From an uncultured Lysobacteraceae bacterium (GTDB lineage: Bacteria; Pseudomonadota; Gammaproteobacteria; Xanthomonadales; Xanthomonadaceae), in NCBI GenBank assembly GCA_936911875.1, contig CAKZGB010000011.1, forward strand, positions 25,683-89,682: a stretch of DNA of 64,000 bases, given 5' to 3'. Numbering within the stretch: the first letter of the stretch is position 1; each line of letters starts with the position of its first letter. This document shows positions 38,059-47,068 of this stretch, piece after piece. Both the position numbers and the translations under genes were made by a program. The notes under the pieces were generated by a model. That model ran no database searches. It saw only the letters and a list, made by a program, of their open reading frames with translations, and was not told where the DNA came from.

Positions 38059-38151
38059 GGGAACGTGCCCGAGAGGCCGAAGGGGCTCCCCTGCTAAGGG
38101 AGTATAGGGTCAAAAGCTCTATCGAGGGTTCGAATCCCTCCGTTTCCGCCA
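38059..38151 (+). tRNA. tRNA-Ser (anticodon GCU)
   Basis: Acceptor GGGAACG pairs with CGTTTCC (one G-U), then G-CCA is encoded. Anticodon stem CTCCC/GGGAG encloses loop CTGCTAA, anticodon GCT, reading AGC and AGU. A long variable arm (TATAGGGTCAAAAGCTCTAT) and the T loop GTTCGAAT are typical of class II tRNA-Ser. Length 93. Confidence 0.97.
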
Positions 38152-38174
38152 GTTGTGTCCTTGGTAAAAAATGC

Positions 38175-38203
38175 TTGACAGCCAAAAGCTCGTTCGGCAT
38201 ACT
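38175..38203 (+). promoter_or_regulatory. Promoter of tRNA-Arg
   Basis: Consensus -35 TTGACA at 38175-38180 and CATACT at 38198-38203, spacer 17. The tRNA starts 16 bases after the -10, so the primary transcript carries a very short 5' leader. Confidence 0.7.
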
Positions 38204-38218
38204 ATGCAACTCGATTAC

Positions 38219-38295
38219 GCGCCCGTAGCTCAGCTGGATAGAGCACCAGGCTACGAACTTGGGGGTCGGAGGTTCGAATCCTTCCGGGCGCGCCA
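38219..38295 (+). tRNA. tRNA-Arg (anticodon ACG)
   Basis: Acceptor GCGCCCG pairs with CGGGCGC, followed by G and an encoded CCA. D loop AGCTGGATAG, anticodon loop CTACGAA with anticodon ACG (first base becomes inosine), T loop GTTCGAAT. Length 77. Confidence 0.98.
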
Positions 38296-38309
38296 ATCGA
38301 CAAAGATAC

Positions 38310-38336
38310 AAGCCACCGCAATGCGGTGGCTTTTTC
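38310..38336 (+). terminator. Rho-independent terminator after tRNA-Arg
   Basis: Nine-base stem AGCCACCGC / GCGGTGGCT with a three-base loop and TTTTTC. Confidence 0.92.
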
Positions 38337-38437
38337 TTTGGCTGGCGCACCGGAAGATGAGGAACCTCCGACGGAGACAAACAAACTACACTCATCGATA
38401 TCGCCGGCAACCACTTCTAACAGAAGAGAAAGAACTA

Positions 38438-39493
38438 ATGAAAGCACTTGGCTTCGCGGCACAGTCCGCAACCTCTGAACTCGCACCCATCCGCTTTGAA
38501 CGCCGCGAACCGCAAGCCGGCGACGTGGTCATCGATATTCTGTATTGCGGCGTTTGCCACTCGGACATTCACTCGGCCCGCAACGAATGGGGCGGTGCAA
38601 AGTATCCGCTGGTTCCCGGTCACGAAATCATCGGACGTGTTGCGTCGGTCGGTAACGCCGTCACCAAGTTCAAGAAGGGCGACCTCGTCGGTGTCGGCTG
38701 CATGGTCGACAGCTGCCGCCATTGCCAATCGTGCCAAGACGGCTTCGAACAGTATTGCGAAAACGGCTTTACCGCGACGTACAACAGCCCGGACAAAGCC
38801 GGCGGTACGCCACACGCTTTCACACTCGGCGGCTATTCAAATCACATCACGGTCGAAGAACGTTTTGTCCTGAGCGTTCCGGAAAATCTGGATCCCGCAG
38901 CTGCTGCACCGCTGCTGTGCGCCGGTATCACCACCTATTCGCCGCTCAAGCATTGGAAGGTTGGTCCCGGTCAAAAGATCGGCGTCATCGGTCTCGGCGG
39001 TCTTGGCCACATGGGCGTTAAATTCGCACATGCGATGGGCGCCCACGTCGTGATGATTACGACCTCGCCGGAGAAGGGTGAAGACGCACGCAAGCTCGGT
39101 GCGGACGAAGTGCTGATCTCTAAAGACGACGCTGCAATGAAGGCGGCGGCCAACAGCTTCGACTTTCTGCTGAACACGATTCCGGTCGGTCACAACACCG
39201 ATCCCTACATGAATCTGCTCAAGCGCGATGGCGCCATGGTGATCGTCGGCGCGATCGAACCGCTCACCCAAGTCAGCGGCATTCCGTTTATCTACAAGCG
39301 TCGCACGATGGCCGGTTCGCTGATTGGCGGTATCCCGGAAACTCAGGAAATGCTGGATTTCTGCGGCGAACACAACATCGTCTGCGATATCGAGACGATT
39401 GCAATGAAAGACATCAACGCCGCTTACGATCGAACGGTCAAGGGCGATGTGAAGTATCGCTTCGTCATCGACATGGCGACGCTCGAAGGCTAA
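38438..39493 (+). CDS. Zinc-dependent alcohol dehydrogenase, YahK/cinnamyl-alcohol type
   Basis: A 351-residue medium-chain NAD(P)-dependent dehydrogenase; the frame upstream of the ATG at 38438 crosses the tRNA and is not coding. GVCHSDIHSARNEWG (Cys-His ligands) and GHEIIGRV hold catalytic zinc, CRHCQSCQDGFEQYC the four-cysteine structural zinc site, and GLGGLGHMGVKFAHAMGA (near residue 187) the Rossmann fold. CAGITTYSPLKHW is typical of the YahK/CAD group, which prefers aldehydes and NADPH. AGAGAAAGAAC precedes the ATG. Physiological substrate not known. Confidence 0.93.
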   Translation: MKALGFAAQSATSELAPIRFERREPQAGDVVIDILYCGVCHSDIHSARNEWGGAKYPLVPGHEIIGRVASVGNAVTKFKKGDLVGVGCMVDSCRHCQSCQDGFEQYCENGFTATYNSPDKAGGTPHAFTLGGYSNHITVEERFVLSVPENLDPAAAAPLLCAGITTYSPLKHWKVGPGQKIGVIGLGGLGHMGVKFAHAMGAHVVMITTSPEKGEDARKLGADEVLISKDDAAMKAAANSFDFLLNTIPVGHNTDPYMNLLKRDGAMVIVGAIEPLTQVSGIPFIYKRRTMAGSLIGGIPETQEMLDFCGEHNIVCDIETIAMKDINAAYDRTVKGDVKYRFVIDMATLEG

Positions 39494-39507
39494 GCCGGAA
39501 ACAAAGC

Positions 39508-39535
39508 GCGTAGCCTGCAGTGAAGCAGGCTACGC
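39508..39535. terminator. Long hairpin between convergent genes
   Basis: GCGTAGCCTGC / GCAGGCTACGC, eleven perfect pairs with a six-base loop. A T-run is missing on the plus strand and weak (GCTTTGTTT) on the minus strand; it probably stops both convergent transcripts. Confidence 0.6.
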
Positions 39536-39545
39536 ATCCGCCGAT

Positions 39546-40850
39546 TTAAGCGACGCTAACGTCCTCTGATTCTTTGGAATCAGAGGACACAATCGCGGCC
39601 AGCATCAGATCGCCGGTGACGTTCAAGGTGGTGCGGCACATATCCAGGAAGCGGTCGACGCCAAGGATCAGGCCAATGCCTTCGGCAGGGACACCGACCA
39701 TGGTGCAGATCAGTGCGATGACCGGCAGCGAGCCTGCAGGCACGCCGGCCGTACCGATACCGCCGAGCACGCAGACAAACATCACCGTGAGCTGTTGCGT
39801 AAAGCTCAGATCGACACCAAAGAATTGCGCTAGAAACAGCACCGTAACGCCTTCGAACAGAGCGGTGCCGTTCTGATTGGCCGTGGCACCCACCGTCAGC
39901 ACAAAGCGCGAAATTTTCGGCGGCAGCTTGAGTTCGGTTTCGGCAACTCGCAGCGACACGGGCAGCGTTGCGTTGGACGATGCGGTCGAGAAGGCCATGA
40001 CCATCGCTTCGCGCACGCCGCGGAAGAATTTAGCCGGCGACCAGCCACCCAGGAACTTCAGCATCAGCGAGTACACGCCGAACATGTGGATGAGAATGGC
40101 GCCAACGACAACGAGTACATAAGCGCCAAGCGTGGCGAGCAAGCCCCAACCGAACAGCGCGGCGAGGTTGAACATAAAACAGAACACGGCATACGGGGCG
40201 AGACGAATCACGTAGCCGATCAGGGTCATGGAGACTTCGAACAGACCATGGATGGCACTGAGCAAGGTCTCGGTATGTTTTGTTCGCGTGGACACCAGGC
40301 CAATGCCCAGGAACAGTGCAAAGAACATCACCGCAAGGATCGTGTTGTCTGCAGCCGCCTTGAACACGTTGTCGGGAACAATCGCCAACAGCATGTCCAA
40401 GCCCTTGGGTTGTTCGGCCGTCGAGTTCACGATGTCTTTAGCGCGATCCGCACCTTGTTCCAGCATCAGCTGCGCTCTGGCGGGATCGATACCGGCGCCG
40501 GGTTTGAACAGATTGACCATGCCCATGCCAAGCAACACGGCAAGACCGGAAGCAACCACCGTATAGCCCAAGGTGCGCCAACCGACGCGACCGAGCGAGC
40601 GGATGTCGCCCATCTCACTGACGCCAATGACCAGCGCCGAGAACAGCAGCGGCAGCACCAGCATGAAGATCAGGCGCAGGAACAGCGTGCCAAACGGTTG
40701 CGTGACGTTTTCAGTCAGCCATTGCACCCAGCTCGCGTCAGAGCCCGCCCCGTAGTAGACGGCCAGACCGAGTCCGAGACCGGCCAGAAAGCCGATGGCC
40801 ATTTTCCAGTGCAGCGCGAGTTTTTCTTTGGGCTTGGCAGCGTTGGTCAT
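39546..40850 (-). CDS. Dicarboxylate/amino acid:cation symporter
   Basis: A 434-residue inner-membrane carrier of the DAACS (GltP/DctA) family that imports C4-dicarboxylates or glutamate with Na+ or H+. The ATG at 40850 is preceded by AGGA. The serine-rich re-entrant loop FSTASSNATLPVSL (near residue 285), and GTALFEGVTVLFLAQFFG and GIGTAGVPAGSLPVIALICTMVGVPAEGIGLILGVDRFLDMCRTTLNVTGD at the C-terminus, carry the ion and substrate sites: the RTTLNVTGD element with Arg fits either acidic amino acids or dicarboxylates. Monocistronic and divergent from fabA. Confidence 0.93.
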   Translation of the reverse strand: MTNAAKPKEKLALHWKMAIGFLAGLGLGLAVYYGAGSDASWVQWLTENVTQPFGTLFLRLIFMLVLPLLFSALVIGVSEMGDIRSLGRVGWRTLGYTVVASGLAVLLGMGMVNLFKPGAGIDPARAQLMLEQGADRAKDIVNSTAEQPKGLDMLLAIVPDNVFKAAADNTILAVMFFALFLGIGLVSTRTKHTETLLSAIHGLFEVSMTLIGYVIRLAPYAVFCFMFNLAALFGWGLLATLGAYVLVVVGAILIHMFGVYSLMLKFLGGWSPAKFFRGVREAMVMAFSTASSNATLPVSLRVAETELKLPPKISRFVLTVGATANQNGTALFEGVTVLFLAQFFGVDLSFTQQLTVMFVCVLGGIGTAGVPAGSLPVIALICTMVGVPAEGIGLILGVDRFLDMCRTTLNVTGDLMLAAIVSSDSKESEDVSVA

Positions 40851-40924
40851 GTGCAATCCTGCGGGGTAATTGCAAAAGTGTAACAGCGCCCGTTCATTCA
40901 GCGTGCTATTTGCGCCTTCGTATG

Positions 40925-40969
40925 GGCCATTTCGAAGGCATCGCCGAGGCCGTACTCTATCGAATGGCC
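40925..40969. repeat. Imperfect inverted repeat upstream of fabA
   Basis: GGCCATTTCGA at 40925-40935 and TCGAATGGCC at 40960-40969 are complementary but for one extra T. It lies 54-98 bases before fabA. Could be a fatty-acid regulator site or an older transcript structure; TACACT at 40982-40987 may be the fabA -10. Confidence 0.35.
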
Positions 40970-41022
40970 AAACAGGGTTCGTACACTAGACAGCTGTCCT
41001 TTTATTCAACGATGCCGAGCCC

Positions 41023-41538
41023 ATGACCCGACCCCAATCCTTTGACCGCGCCGCCTTGTTGGATAGTGCGCACGGCAAATTGTTCGGAGAGGGAAATGCC
41101 CGTCTGCCGGCACCGCCCATGCTGATGTTCGACCGCATCACGGAAATCAATGAAACGGGCGGCGAATTCGGCAAGGGCTTTATGCGCGCCGAGCTCGATA
41201 TCACTCCGGATCTGTGGTTCTTTGATTGCCATTTCCCCGGCGATCCCGTGATGCCCGGCTGTCTGGGTCTCGATGCCATGTGGCAGCTGACCGGTTTCTT
41301 CCTGCCTTGGCTGGGTGAAAAGGGTCGCGGTCGCGCACTGGGTGTCGGCGAGGTGAAGTTCACGGGGCAAGTGTTGCCTTCGGCCAAACTGGTGGCCTAC
41401 GAGATTGATGTGCGCCGCGTGCTCAAGGGCAAACTGTCGCTGATTATTGCCAACGGACGCACGCTGGTCGATGGTCGTGAAATCTATGTGGCCAAGGACC
41501 TGAAGGTCGGCCTGTTCACCTCGACGGAGTCGTTCTGA
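41023..41538 (+). CDS. fabA: 3-hydroxydecanoyl-ACP dehydratase/isomerase
   Basis: Bifunctional enzyme, 171 residues as in E. coli, that dehydrates 3-hydroxydecanoyl-ACP and isomerises trans-2 to cis-3-decenoyl-ACP, the entry to unsaturated fatty acids. His70 in [25 protein letters not shown] is the catalytic histidine and the Asp of GLDAMWQL its partner. The operon partner fabB starts on the last base of the fabA stop codon. Confidence 0.98.
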   Translation: MTRPQSFDRAALLDSAHGKLFGEGNARLPAPPMLMFDRITEINETGGEFGKGFMRAELDITPDLWFFDCHFPGDPVMPGCLGLDAMWQLTGFFLPWLGEKGRGRALGVGEVKFTGQVLPSAKLVAYEIDVRRVLKGKLSLIIANGRTLVDGREIYVAKDLKVGLFTSTESF

Positions 41539-42752
41539 TGACGCGGAGTGTCGTAATCACCGGCATGGGCATCGTGTCCTGTCTGGGTAATGACTTGGAT
41601 ACGGTGTCCACTGCATTGCGCGAATTGCGCTCGGGCATCGGTACCAATCCGGAACAAGTGGAAATCGGCATGCGCTCGCATGTTGCCGGCATGCCCCAAA
41701 TCGATCTGCAGGCCAGCATCGACCGTAAGAAATTGCGTTTTATGGGTGAGGCTGCGGCCTACGCGTATCTGGCCATGGGCAGTGCTATTGAAGACGCCGG
41801 CTTATCGCCCGAACAAGTGAGCGATCCGCGTACCGGTGTGATTGCCGGTTCCGGCGGTGCCTCGGCCGAATATCAAGTCGAAACTGCCGATCTGATGCGC
41901 GAAAAGGGTGTCCGCAAAGTCGGTCCGTACCAAGTGCCGCGCACAATGTCGTCCACGGTCTCGGCCAACTTGGCCACGGGCTACGGCATTCGCGGTGTCA
42001 ATTATTCGGTGTCGGCGGCATGTGCTACTTCTGCGCATTGCATTGGGCTGGCAGCCGATCTGATCCGATTGGGTCAGCAGGATATCGTTTTTGCCGGTGG
42101 CGGCGAGGAATTGCATTGGGCCTTGAGCTGTCAGTTCGATGCCATGGGCGCCGTGTCGTCCGCGTTCAATGATCGTCCTACTACCGCTTCGCGTCCTTAC
42201 GATGTGGATCGCGACGGCTTTGTGATCGCCGGTGGTGCCGGCATGCTGGTGGTCGAGGACTACGATCATGCGGTGGCTCGCGGTGCACGGATCTACGGCG
42301 AGCTGGTGGGCTACGGTGCCACCAGCGATGGTGCCGACATGGTCGCGCCTTCCGGTGAGGGTGCAGTGCGCGCCATGCGCATCGCCATGCAATCGCTCGA
42401 TGTGCCGGTGGACTACATCAACACGCACGGCACTTCGACGCCCGTGGGTGACGTGACCGAACTGGGCGCCATTGCCGAAGTGTTCGGCGATGCCATCCCG
42501 CCGATTTCATCGACCAAAGCGTTGAGCGGTCACTCGTTGGGCGCGGCCTCGGTGCATGAGGCGATCTATTGCCTGCTGATGATGCGCGACGGCTTTATGG
42601 CCGGCTCGGCACATATCGAGAATCTCGATCCGCGTGCAGAGGCGTTCCCGATCTTGCGCGAGACCCAAGAGGCGCAACTGAATTGCGTGCTGTCCAACAG
42701 TTTCGGTTTCGGTGGCACCAACGCGACGCTGGTTTTTAAGCGCGTTCAATAA
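41538..42752 (+). CDS. fabB: 3-oxoacyl-ACP synthase I
   Basis: A 404-residue ketosynthase that elongates cis-3-decenoyl-ACP and thus commits carbon to unsaturated fatty acids. Thiolase fold with nucleophile Cys162 in [14 protein letters not shown], and the two histidines in [11 protein letters not shown] and GHSLGAAS; the C-terminal [13 protein letters not shown] is the end of the second half. It overlaps fabA by one base, and its 3' end overlaps the convergent hydrolase by 17 bases. Confidence 0.98.
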   Translation: MTRSVVITGMGIVSCLGNDLDTVSTALRELRSGIGTNPEQVEIGMRSHVAGMPQIDLQASIDRKKLRFMGEAAAYAYLAMGSAIEDAGLSPEQVSDPRTGVIAGSGGASAEYQVETADLMREKGVRKVGPYQVPRTMSSTVSANLATGYGIRGVNYSVSAACATSAHCIGLAADLIRLGQQDIVFAGGGEELHWALSCQFDAMGAVSSAFNDRPTTASRPYDVDRDGFVIAGGAGMLVVEDYDHAVARGARIYGELVGYGATSDGADMVAPSGEGAVRAMRIAMQSLDVPVDYINTHGTSTPVGDVTELGAIAEVFGDAIPPISSTKALSGHSLGAASVHEAIYCLLMMRDGFMAGSAHIENLDPRAEAFPILRETQEAQLNCVLSNSFGFGGTNATLVFKRVQ

Positions 42753-43587
42753 ACCGCTGAGCGATGACGGCCGGTTTGGCCATCCAACCGAAGTGATCGG
42801 CACGGACGCCCAAGTCCGTGTCGTTTAGCACCAGAATTTCGCGCGGTGCCGAACTGAATTTGTTGACCAGAAACGCCGTGCTGCTATACGGCGCCAGCCA
42901 ATCGTGCTCGGTCACCAACGCCGTTACGGGTGCAGTGAATTGCGCCATGCCCAAATCTAAGGGCTGCGTATAGCCCTTGGGCTGGTACTTGCCGGTACGC
43001 GCCGACCGCGACCAGTCCGCCATCATCGAGCGCGCCTCGCTGCGCGCAAAACGCAACTGTTTGCCCGGGAAATAACCGCGTATCCATCCCATCAGTGGGA
43101 AGGCTACAACGGCGGCCATAATTCCCAAATTGCGCGGAAACTCAAAGGCCCCGTGATACGGTGCGCCCGAGCAGGCCAGCCACAAGCCCGCGTTGAAGTC
43201 CTGCGGATGCAGACCCGCGTAGCAGCAGGCCAACTGACCGCCAAGGCTATGACCACCGATGCGCGTTGGCAGATCGGGGGTGAGCTCGCGCAGGACCTGA
43301 TGCGTGGCCGGAATGTCGTGTTCCAGGATCTCGCGATAACGCCAGTTCACCGCCCGCGAGGCGCGCAAGGAGCTGGAACCTAAGCCGCGCCATTCGTGCA
43401 GATAGACCGCGATGCCCGCACGCGCGAGCTCCTGTGCAAAGGGCAAGTAGTTGCGTGCGGCCACGCCCATCGCCGGCATCCACAGCAGTGCCGAACGCGG
43501 TTGCGGCGGAATCACAGCGATGACGTCAACGGCGTGCCCGTCTTCAGTGCGTACCGCAATGATCTGCGGCTCAATGACTTGCTTCAT
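42736..43587 (-). CDS. Alpha/beta hydrolase
   Basis: A 283-residue cytoplasmic alpha/beta hydrolase without a signal peptide. The nucleophile elbow is [18 protein letters not shown] (Ser near residue 115), the oxyanion segment [26 protein letters not shown], and late acidic and His residues ([18 protein letters not shown]) complete the triad, as in the YheT/serine aminopeptidase S33-like group. The substrate is not recognisable. Co-oriented with thiD, seven bases away, and probably in the same transcript unit. Confidence 0.85.
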   Translation of the reverse strand: MKQVIEPQIIAVRTEDGHAVDVIAVIPPQPRSALLWMPAMGVAARNYLPFAQELARAGIAVYLHEWRGLGSSSLRASRAVNWRYREILEHDIPATHQVLRELTPDLPTRIGGHSLGGQLACCYAGLHPQDFNAGLWLACSGAPYHGAFEFPRNLGIMAAVVAFPLMGWIRGYFPGKQLRFARSEARSMMADWSRSARTGKYQPKGYTQPLDLGMAQFTAPVTALVTEHDWLAPYSSTAFLVNKFSSAPREILVLNDTDLGVRADHFGWMAKPAVIAQRFIERA

Positions 43588-43594
43588 TACTAAG

Positions 43595-44398
43595 TTAAAT
43601 TCCGAGCACGTGCGTTGGCGAGTCGCTCAAACGGTAGCTGGCCAGCAGTGCATTTTGCACATCGGCGATGCCGGCGGCAACAGCCACATCGATCGCATCA
43701 CCTAACGCAATGTGCGCGGCAATGGCCGACGACAATGTGCAGCCCGTGCCGTGCGCTTCGAACGGCAGACGCGGATGGCGATACGAGAGCGTCTGTGCTT
43801 TCGTGTGCAGGATGTCGACGATCTCGGTCCCGCCTTCGAGATGGCCGCCTTTAAGTAAGACTGTCTGCGCGCCAAGTTCCAGCAACTCTGCTGCGGCGCC
43901 GGGCAAGTCGGATTCATGAGCGAGCGTTCGGCCGAGCAGAATCTCGGCTTCCGGCAGATTCGGCGTGATCAGAGCGGCACGTGGAATCAGCCGCTCGCGC
44001 AGAATGCTCACAGTATCGCGCTCGAGCAGGGTAGCGCCACTGGTCGCCACCATTACCGGATCCAGTACGACCGGAACCTCAGGACGGCGATCCAGTGCAT
44101 CGGCCACTGTGTTCGCGGTAATCGTGTCGGCCAGCATGCCGATCTTGATGGCGCGGATGTCGAACTCATCGAACACGGCATCGATCTGCGCGTGAATCAG
44201 CGCAGGTGCCGTCACGCCGACCGCAGTCACACCACGCAGGTTCTGTGCAGTGAGTGCAGTAATCGCGCACAGGCCATGCACGCCGACGGCGCGAAATGCC
44301 TTGAGATCGGCTTGAATGCCCGCACCGCCGCCCGAATCCGAACCGGCGATGGTGAGGGCACAAGGCTTAATTGCCGAATCCGAACGCTGATCGGTCAT
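43595..44398 (-). CDS. thiD: Hydroxymethylpyrimidine/phosphomethylpyrimidine kinase
   Basis: Ribokinase-fold kinase of 267 residues that phosphorylates HMP twice in thiamine synthesis. ALTIAGSDSGGGAGIQADLKAF near the N-terminus is the ThiD substrate loop; VLDPVMVATSGATLLE and LLKGGHLEG, then FEAHGTGCTLSSAIAAHIA with the catalytic Cys/Gly-rich anion hole, are all present. It overlaps the phoH stop by four bases. No TPP riboswitch is visible. Confidence 0.96.
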   Translation of the reverse strand: MTDQRSDSAIKPCALTIAGSDSGGGAGIQADLKAFRAVGVHGLCAITALTAQNLRGVTAVGVTAPALIHAQIDAVFDEFDIRAIKIGMLADTITANTVADALDRRPEVPVVLDPVMVATSGATLLERDTVSILRERLIPRAALITPNLPEAEILLGRTLAHESDLPGAAAELLELGAQTVLLKGGHLEGGTEIVDILHTKAQTLSYRHPRLPFEAHGTGCTLSSAIAAHIALGDAIDVAVAAGIADVQNALLASYRLSDSPTHVLGI

Positions 44399-45798
44399 AG
44401 CGTCTCGGAGGCAAAATCCGCCAGACGCGAACGTTCACCGCGACGCAAGGTCACGTGGGCCGAATGTTCCCATTGCTTAAAGCGATCGACGACGTAGGTC
44501 AGACCCGATGTGGTTTCGGTCAGATACGGCGAATCGATCTGTTCCACGTTGCCCATGCAAATGATCTTGGTGCCGGGGCCGGCTCGCGTGATCAGCGTTT
44601 TCATCTGCTTGGGTGTCAGGTTCTGCGCTTCGTCGAGAATTAGCCAACGGGACAGGAATGTGCGGCCACGCATAAAATTCAGTGAACGGATCTTGATGCG
44701 TGAGGCCAGCAGATCATTGGTCGCCTGACGACCCCAGTTGCCGCCGTCCTGATTGGCGGTCAGTACTTCGAGGTTGTCGGTGAGCGCGCCCATCCACGGC
44801 GTCATTTTTTCTTCTTCGGTGCCCGGTAAAAAGCCGATGTCTTCGCCGACGTTAACCGTGGCACGCGTCATCACGATTTCGCGATAGCGCTGCTGATCCA
44901 AGGCTTGCGCCAGACCGGCAGCGAGTGCGAGGAGGGTTTTACCCGTGCCGGCCGTACCCAGCAACGTCACGATGTCGATCTCCGGATCCATCAGAACATT
45001 CAGTGCGAAGTTCTGCTCGCGGTTGCGTGCAGTGATGCCCCAGACGGCATGCTGCATGTGGCGGTAGTCATCGACAATTTGCGCCACGATGGTGTCGTCC
45101 TTGACCTTGACGACGCGCATTTCCGATTCTTCATCGCCGGGCAGGAACAGGAACTGATTCGGGAACCACTCGATTTCCGGCAGTTTGCTGAACTCGTACA
45201 AGGTGCGACCCTTGTCGGTCCACGAACGCAACTCGGCACCGACGCGCTCCCAGAAATCAGGGGGCAGTTCCGTCGAGCCGGTGTAGAGCAGGGCAAAGTC
45301 ATCGAGGGCGCGATCGTTTTCGTAATCCTCTGAGGCAATGCCGGCAATCGTGGCTTTGATCCGCAGATTGATGTCTTTGGAGATAAAGACAATCTCTTCG
45401 CCGGGACGATCTTCCTGCAGAGACAGAATGGCGGAGAGAATCTGGTTGTCCGGCATGACTTTGCCGAACCGCGCATTGGCCTCAAAATTGCGCGTCTGAA
45501 ACAGAAGGCGACCACGGCCTTCGTCCAGTTCACGCAAGCGCAGACCGTCGGGGTGGACCAGTTTGACGCCGGCTTCAAGGTCGGCCGAGCTGCCGGCCTT
45601 TTCGATCAGTTCATTGAGGAAGCGGCTGACTTGACGTGCATTGCGCGAGCCTTCGGACGTACCTTTTTTGTTATTGTCGAGTTCTTCGATCACCTGCATC
45701 GGCAGGAACACGTCATGCTCGTGAAACTTGAACAGGGCCGTGGGATCGTGCATCAGCACGTTGGTATCAAGGACGTAAATGCGCTTGCCTTTGGTCAT
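44395..45798 (-). CDS. PhoH family protein with N-terminal PIN domain (YlaK type)
   Basis: A 467-residue fusion: an N-terminal PIN nuclease domain (YVLDTNVLMHDPTALFKFHEHDVFLPMQVIEELDNNKKG with acidic metal ligands) and a C-terminal PhoH ATPase (LLGTAGTGKTLLALAAGLAQALDQ, Walker A near residue 273, and LDEAQNLTPKQMKTLITRAG, Walker B). PIN-PhoH proteins are RNA helicase-nucleases in other bacteria, so an RNA turnover role is likely. First gene of phoH-thiD-hydrolase on the minus strand, near bcp-gcvR. Confidence 0.95.
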   Translation of the reverse strand: MTKGKRIYVLDTNVLMHDPTALFKFHEHDVFLPMQVIEELDNNKKGTSEGSRNARQVSRFLNELIEKAGSSADLEAGVKLVHPDGLRLRELDEGRGRLLFQTRNFEANARFGKVMPDNQILSAILSLQEDRPGEEIVFISKDINLRIKATIAGIASEDYENDRALDDFALLYTGSTELPPDFWERVGAELRSWTDKGRTLYEFSKLPEIEWFPNQFLFLPGDEESEMRVVKVKDDTIVAQIVDDYRHMQHAVWGITARNREQNFALNVLMDPEIDIVTLLGTAGTGKTLLALAAGLAQALDQQRYREIVMTRATVNVGEDIGFLPGTEEEKMTPWMGALTDNLEVLTANQDGGNWGRQATNDLLASRIKIRSLNFMRGRTFLSRWLILDEAQNLTPKQMKTLITRAGPGTKIICMGNVEQIDSPYLTETTSGLTYVVDRFKQWEHSAHVTLRRGERSRLADFASETL

Positions 45799-45851
45799 GC
45801 GGTCAGTTCCTGCCCGTGTGTGAGATGTAGCGGAGAGAGTTCTACTGCAAA

Positions 45852-46319
45852 TCAGCCGGCACGATCAGCACGGATCGCATCCAGTACTTCCTGTGCGTGG
45901 CCTTTCACTTTGACACCGCGCCACTCGCGCTTGAGCTTGCCGTCCGGACCGAATAAAAAGGTCGAACGCACAACGCCCAGCACTTTGCGGCCGTACATAT
46001 TCTTTTCGTGGATGACATCAAAGGCCTTGCATAAAGCCTCTTCGCCATCGCTCAGCAGGTCGAAACGCAGTTCCTGCTTGGTGCGGAAATTCTCGTGAGA
46101 TTTCACAGAGTCCCGTGACACACCAAGGACGGTCGCGCCTTCGGCAGCAAACTCATCCAGCAGTGCGTTGAAATCGCGGCTCTCGGTCGTGCATCCGGGC
46201 GTGCTGTCTTTGGGATAGAAATAGATCACTGCGTATTGGCCCTTGAGATCGGGCAGGGCAATGCGCTGCTCGCCGGTGGCATCCACCGTGAGCTTAGGTA
46301 GTGAGGAACCGAGTTTCAT
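45852..46319 (-). CDS. bcp: Peroxiredoxin, bacterioferritin comigratory protein type
   Basis: A 155-residue PrxQ/BCP thiol peroxidase that reduces H2O2 and organic peroxides with thioredoxin. FYPKDSTPGCTTESRDF holds the peroxidatic Cys43 and the T-x-x-C context; the usual resolving Cys five residues later is an Arg (the family has GCTTEACDF). The only other cysteine, in EEALCKAFDV near residue 93, is conserved in relatives. So this is either a 1-Cys enzyme or one using a different resolving residue. Neighbour gcvR upstream, as in E. coli. Confidence 0.94.
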   Translation of the reverse strand: MKLGSSLPKLTVDATGEQRIALPDLKGQYAVIYFYPKDSTPGCTTESRDFNALLDEFAAEGATVLGVSRDSVKSHENFRTKQELRFDLLSDGEEALCKAFDVIHEKNMYGRKVLGVVRSTFLFGPDGKLKREWRGVKVKGHAQEVLDAIRADRAG

Positions 46320-46322
46320 AGG

Positions 46323-46889
46323 TCAGAACTTAATCGGATCAAGAATGGCGTCCAGATTCATGCGATCGCTGAAATCCAGAAAATCATCGCGTAGTGCTGC
46401 GATATGCGTGTCACTTGGAATGCCAATGGTCAGTTGCGCCGAGAACATGTCGGCACCGGTCTGCATCGCCTGATAGCGTGAGCAGGCGACTGACTCCAAG
46501 GCGATGCCCTGGCCTTCGAAGAAATCGGCAAGCGCCAGCAGAATGCCGGGACGATCAGCCGCCACCACCTCGACCATGTATGGCAGCAGGTTGCTCAGCT
46601 TGCTTTGCGAATCGGTGCGATGGGCATGGATCTGCAGCCCGTCCTCGCGTGCGAGTCGGGTCAGCATGGTCTCCAACTTGGCGATGGCATCCCAGGGGCC
46701 GCTAGCGCGTGCGCTGACCACAATATCGCCGCCCAGCGTACTCAACCGCGCATCTTCGAGATTGCAGCCGCTATCGGTAATCCGGCGCGCCAGACGTAAC
46801 AGCGGAGAGTCGGGATGTTTGCTGAACGAGTGAATCAGCAGGTGGTGCGTGTTATTGCCGGGACGGTTGGCAGGGTCGAAATCAGTCAA
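46323..46889 (-). CDS. gcvR: Glycine cleavage system transcriptional repressor GcvR
   Basis: A 188-residue protein with two ACT domains and no DNA-binding domain; in E. coli it binds GcvA and holds it in the repressor state when glycine is low. HLLIHSFSKHPDSPLLRLARRITDSGCNLEDARLSTLGGDIVVSARASG is the first ACT unit, and YMVEVVAADRPGILLALADFFEGQGIALESVACSRY the second. The start is a TTG at 46889 without a clear ribosome site, so the N-terminus is uncertain. gcvR-bcp order is typical; it is divergent from dapA. Confidence 0.88.
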   Translation of the reverse strand: MTDFDPANRPGNNTHHLLIHSFSKHPDSPLLRLARRITDSGCNLEDARLSTLGGDIVVSARASGPWDAIAKLETMLTRLAREDGLQIHAHRTDSQSKLSNLLPYMVEVVAADRPGILLALADFFEGQGIALESVACSRYQAMQTGADMFSAQLTIGIPSDTHIAALRDDFLDFSDRMNLDAILDPIKF

Positions 46890-47068
46890 CGGATGGGGCC
46901 TAGTAGGTGAAATCGGCGATGTTCACTGCCGATGGCTTTATTCAAACACAATTCCCTGCATTCTGTCGCCCTTTCCGAGCCTCGTGAGCAAGGTTCCGAA
47001 GGCACTGCGATCCGCCGCCTTTTTCCGTTACCATGGAGAAATCCCTCTCTTCACCAGATACGATCTTC

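Noticed and set aside
38171..38437. Upstream extension of the alcohol dehydrogenase frame
   Set aside because: It would run through tRNA-Arg and its terminator; the family start is at 38438.
43595..44398. TPP riboswitch for thiD
   Set aside because: thiD starts inside the phoH stop and has no leader, so no riboswitch can precede it directly.
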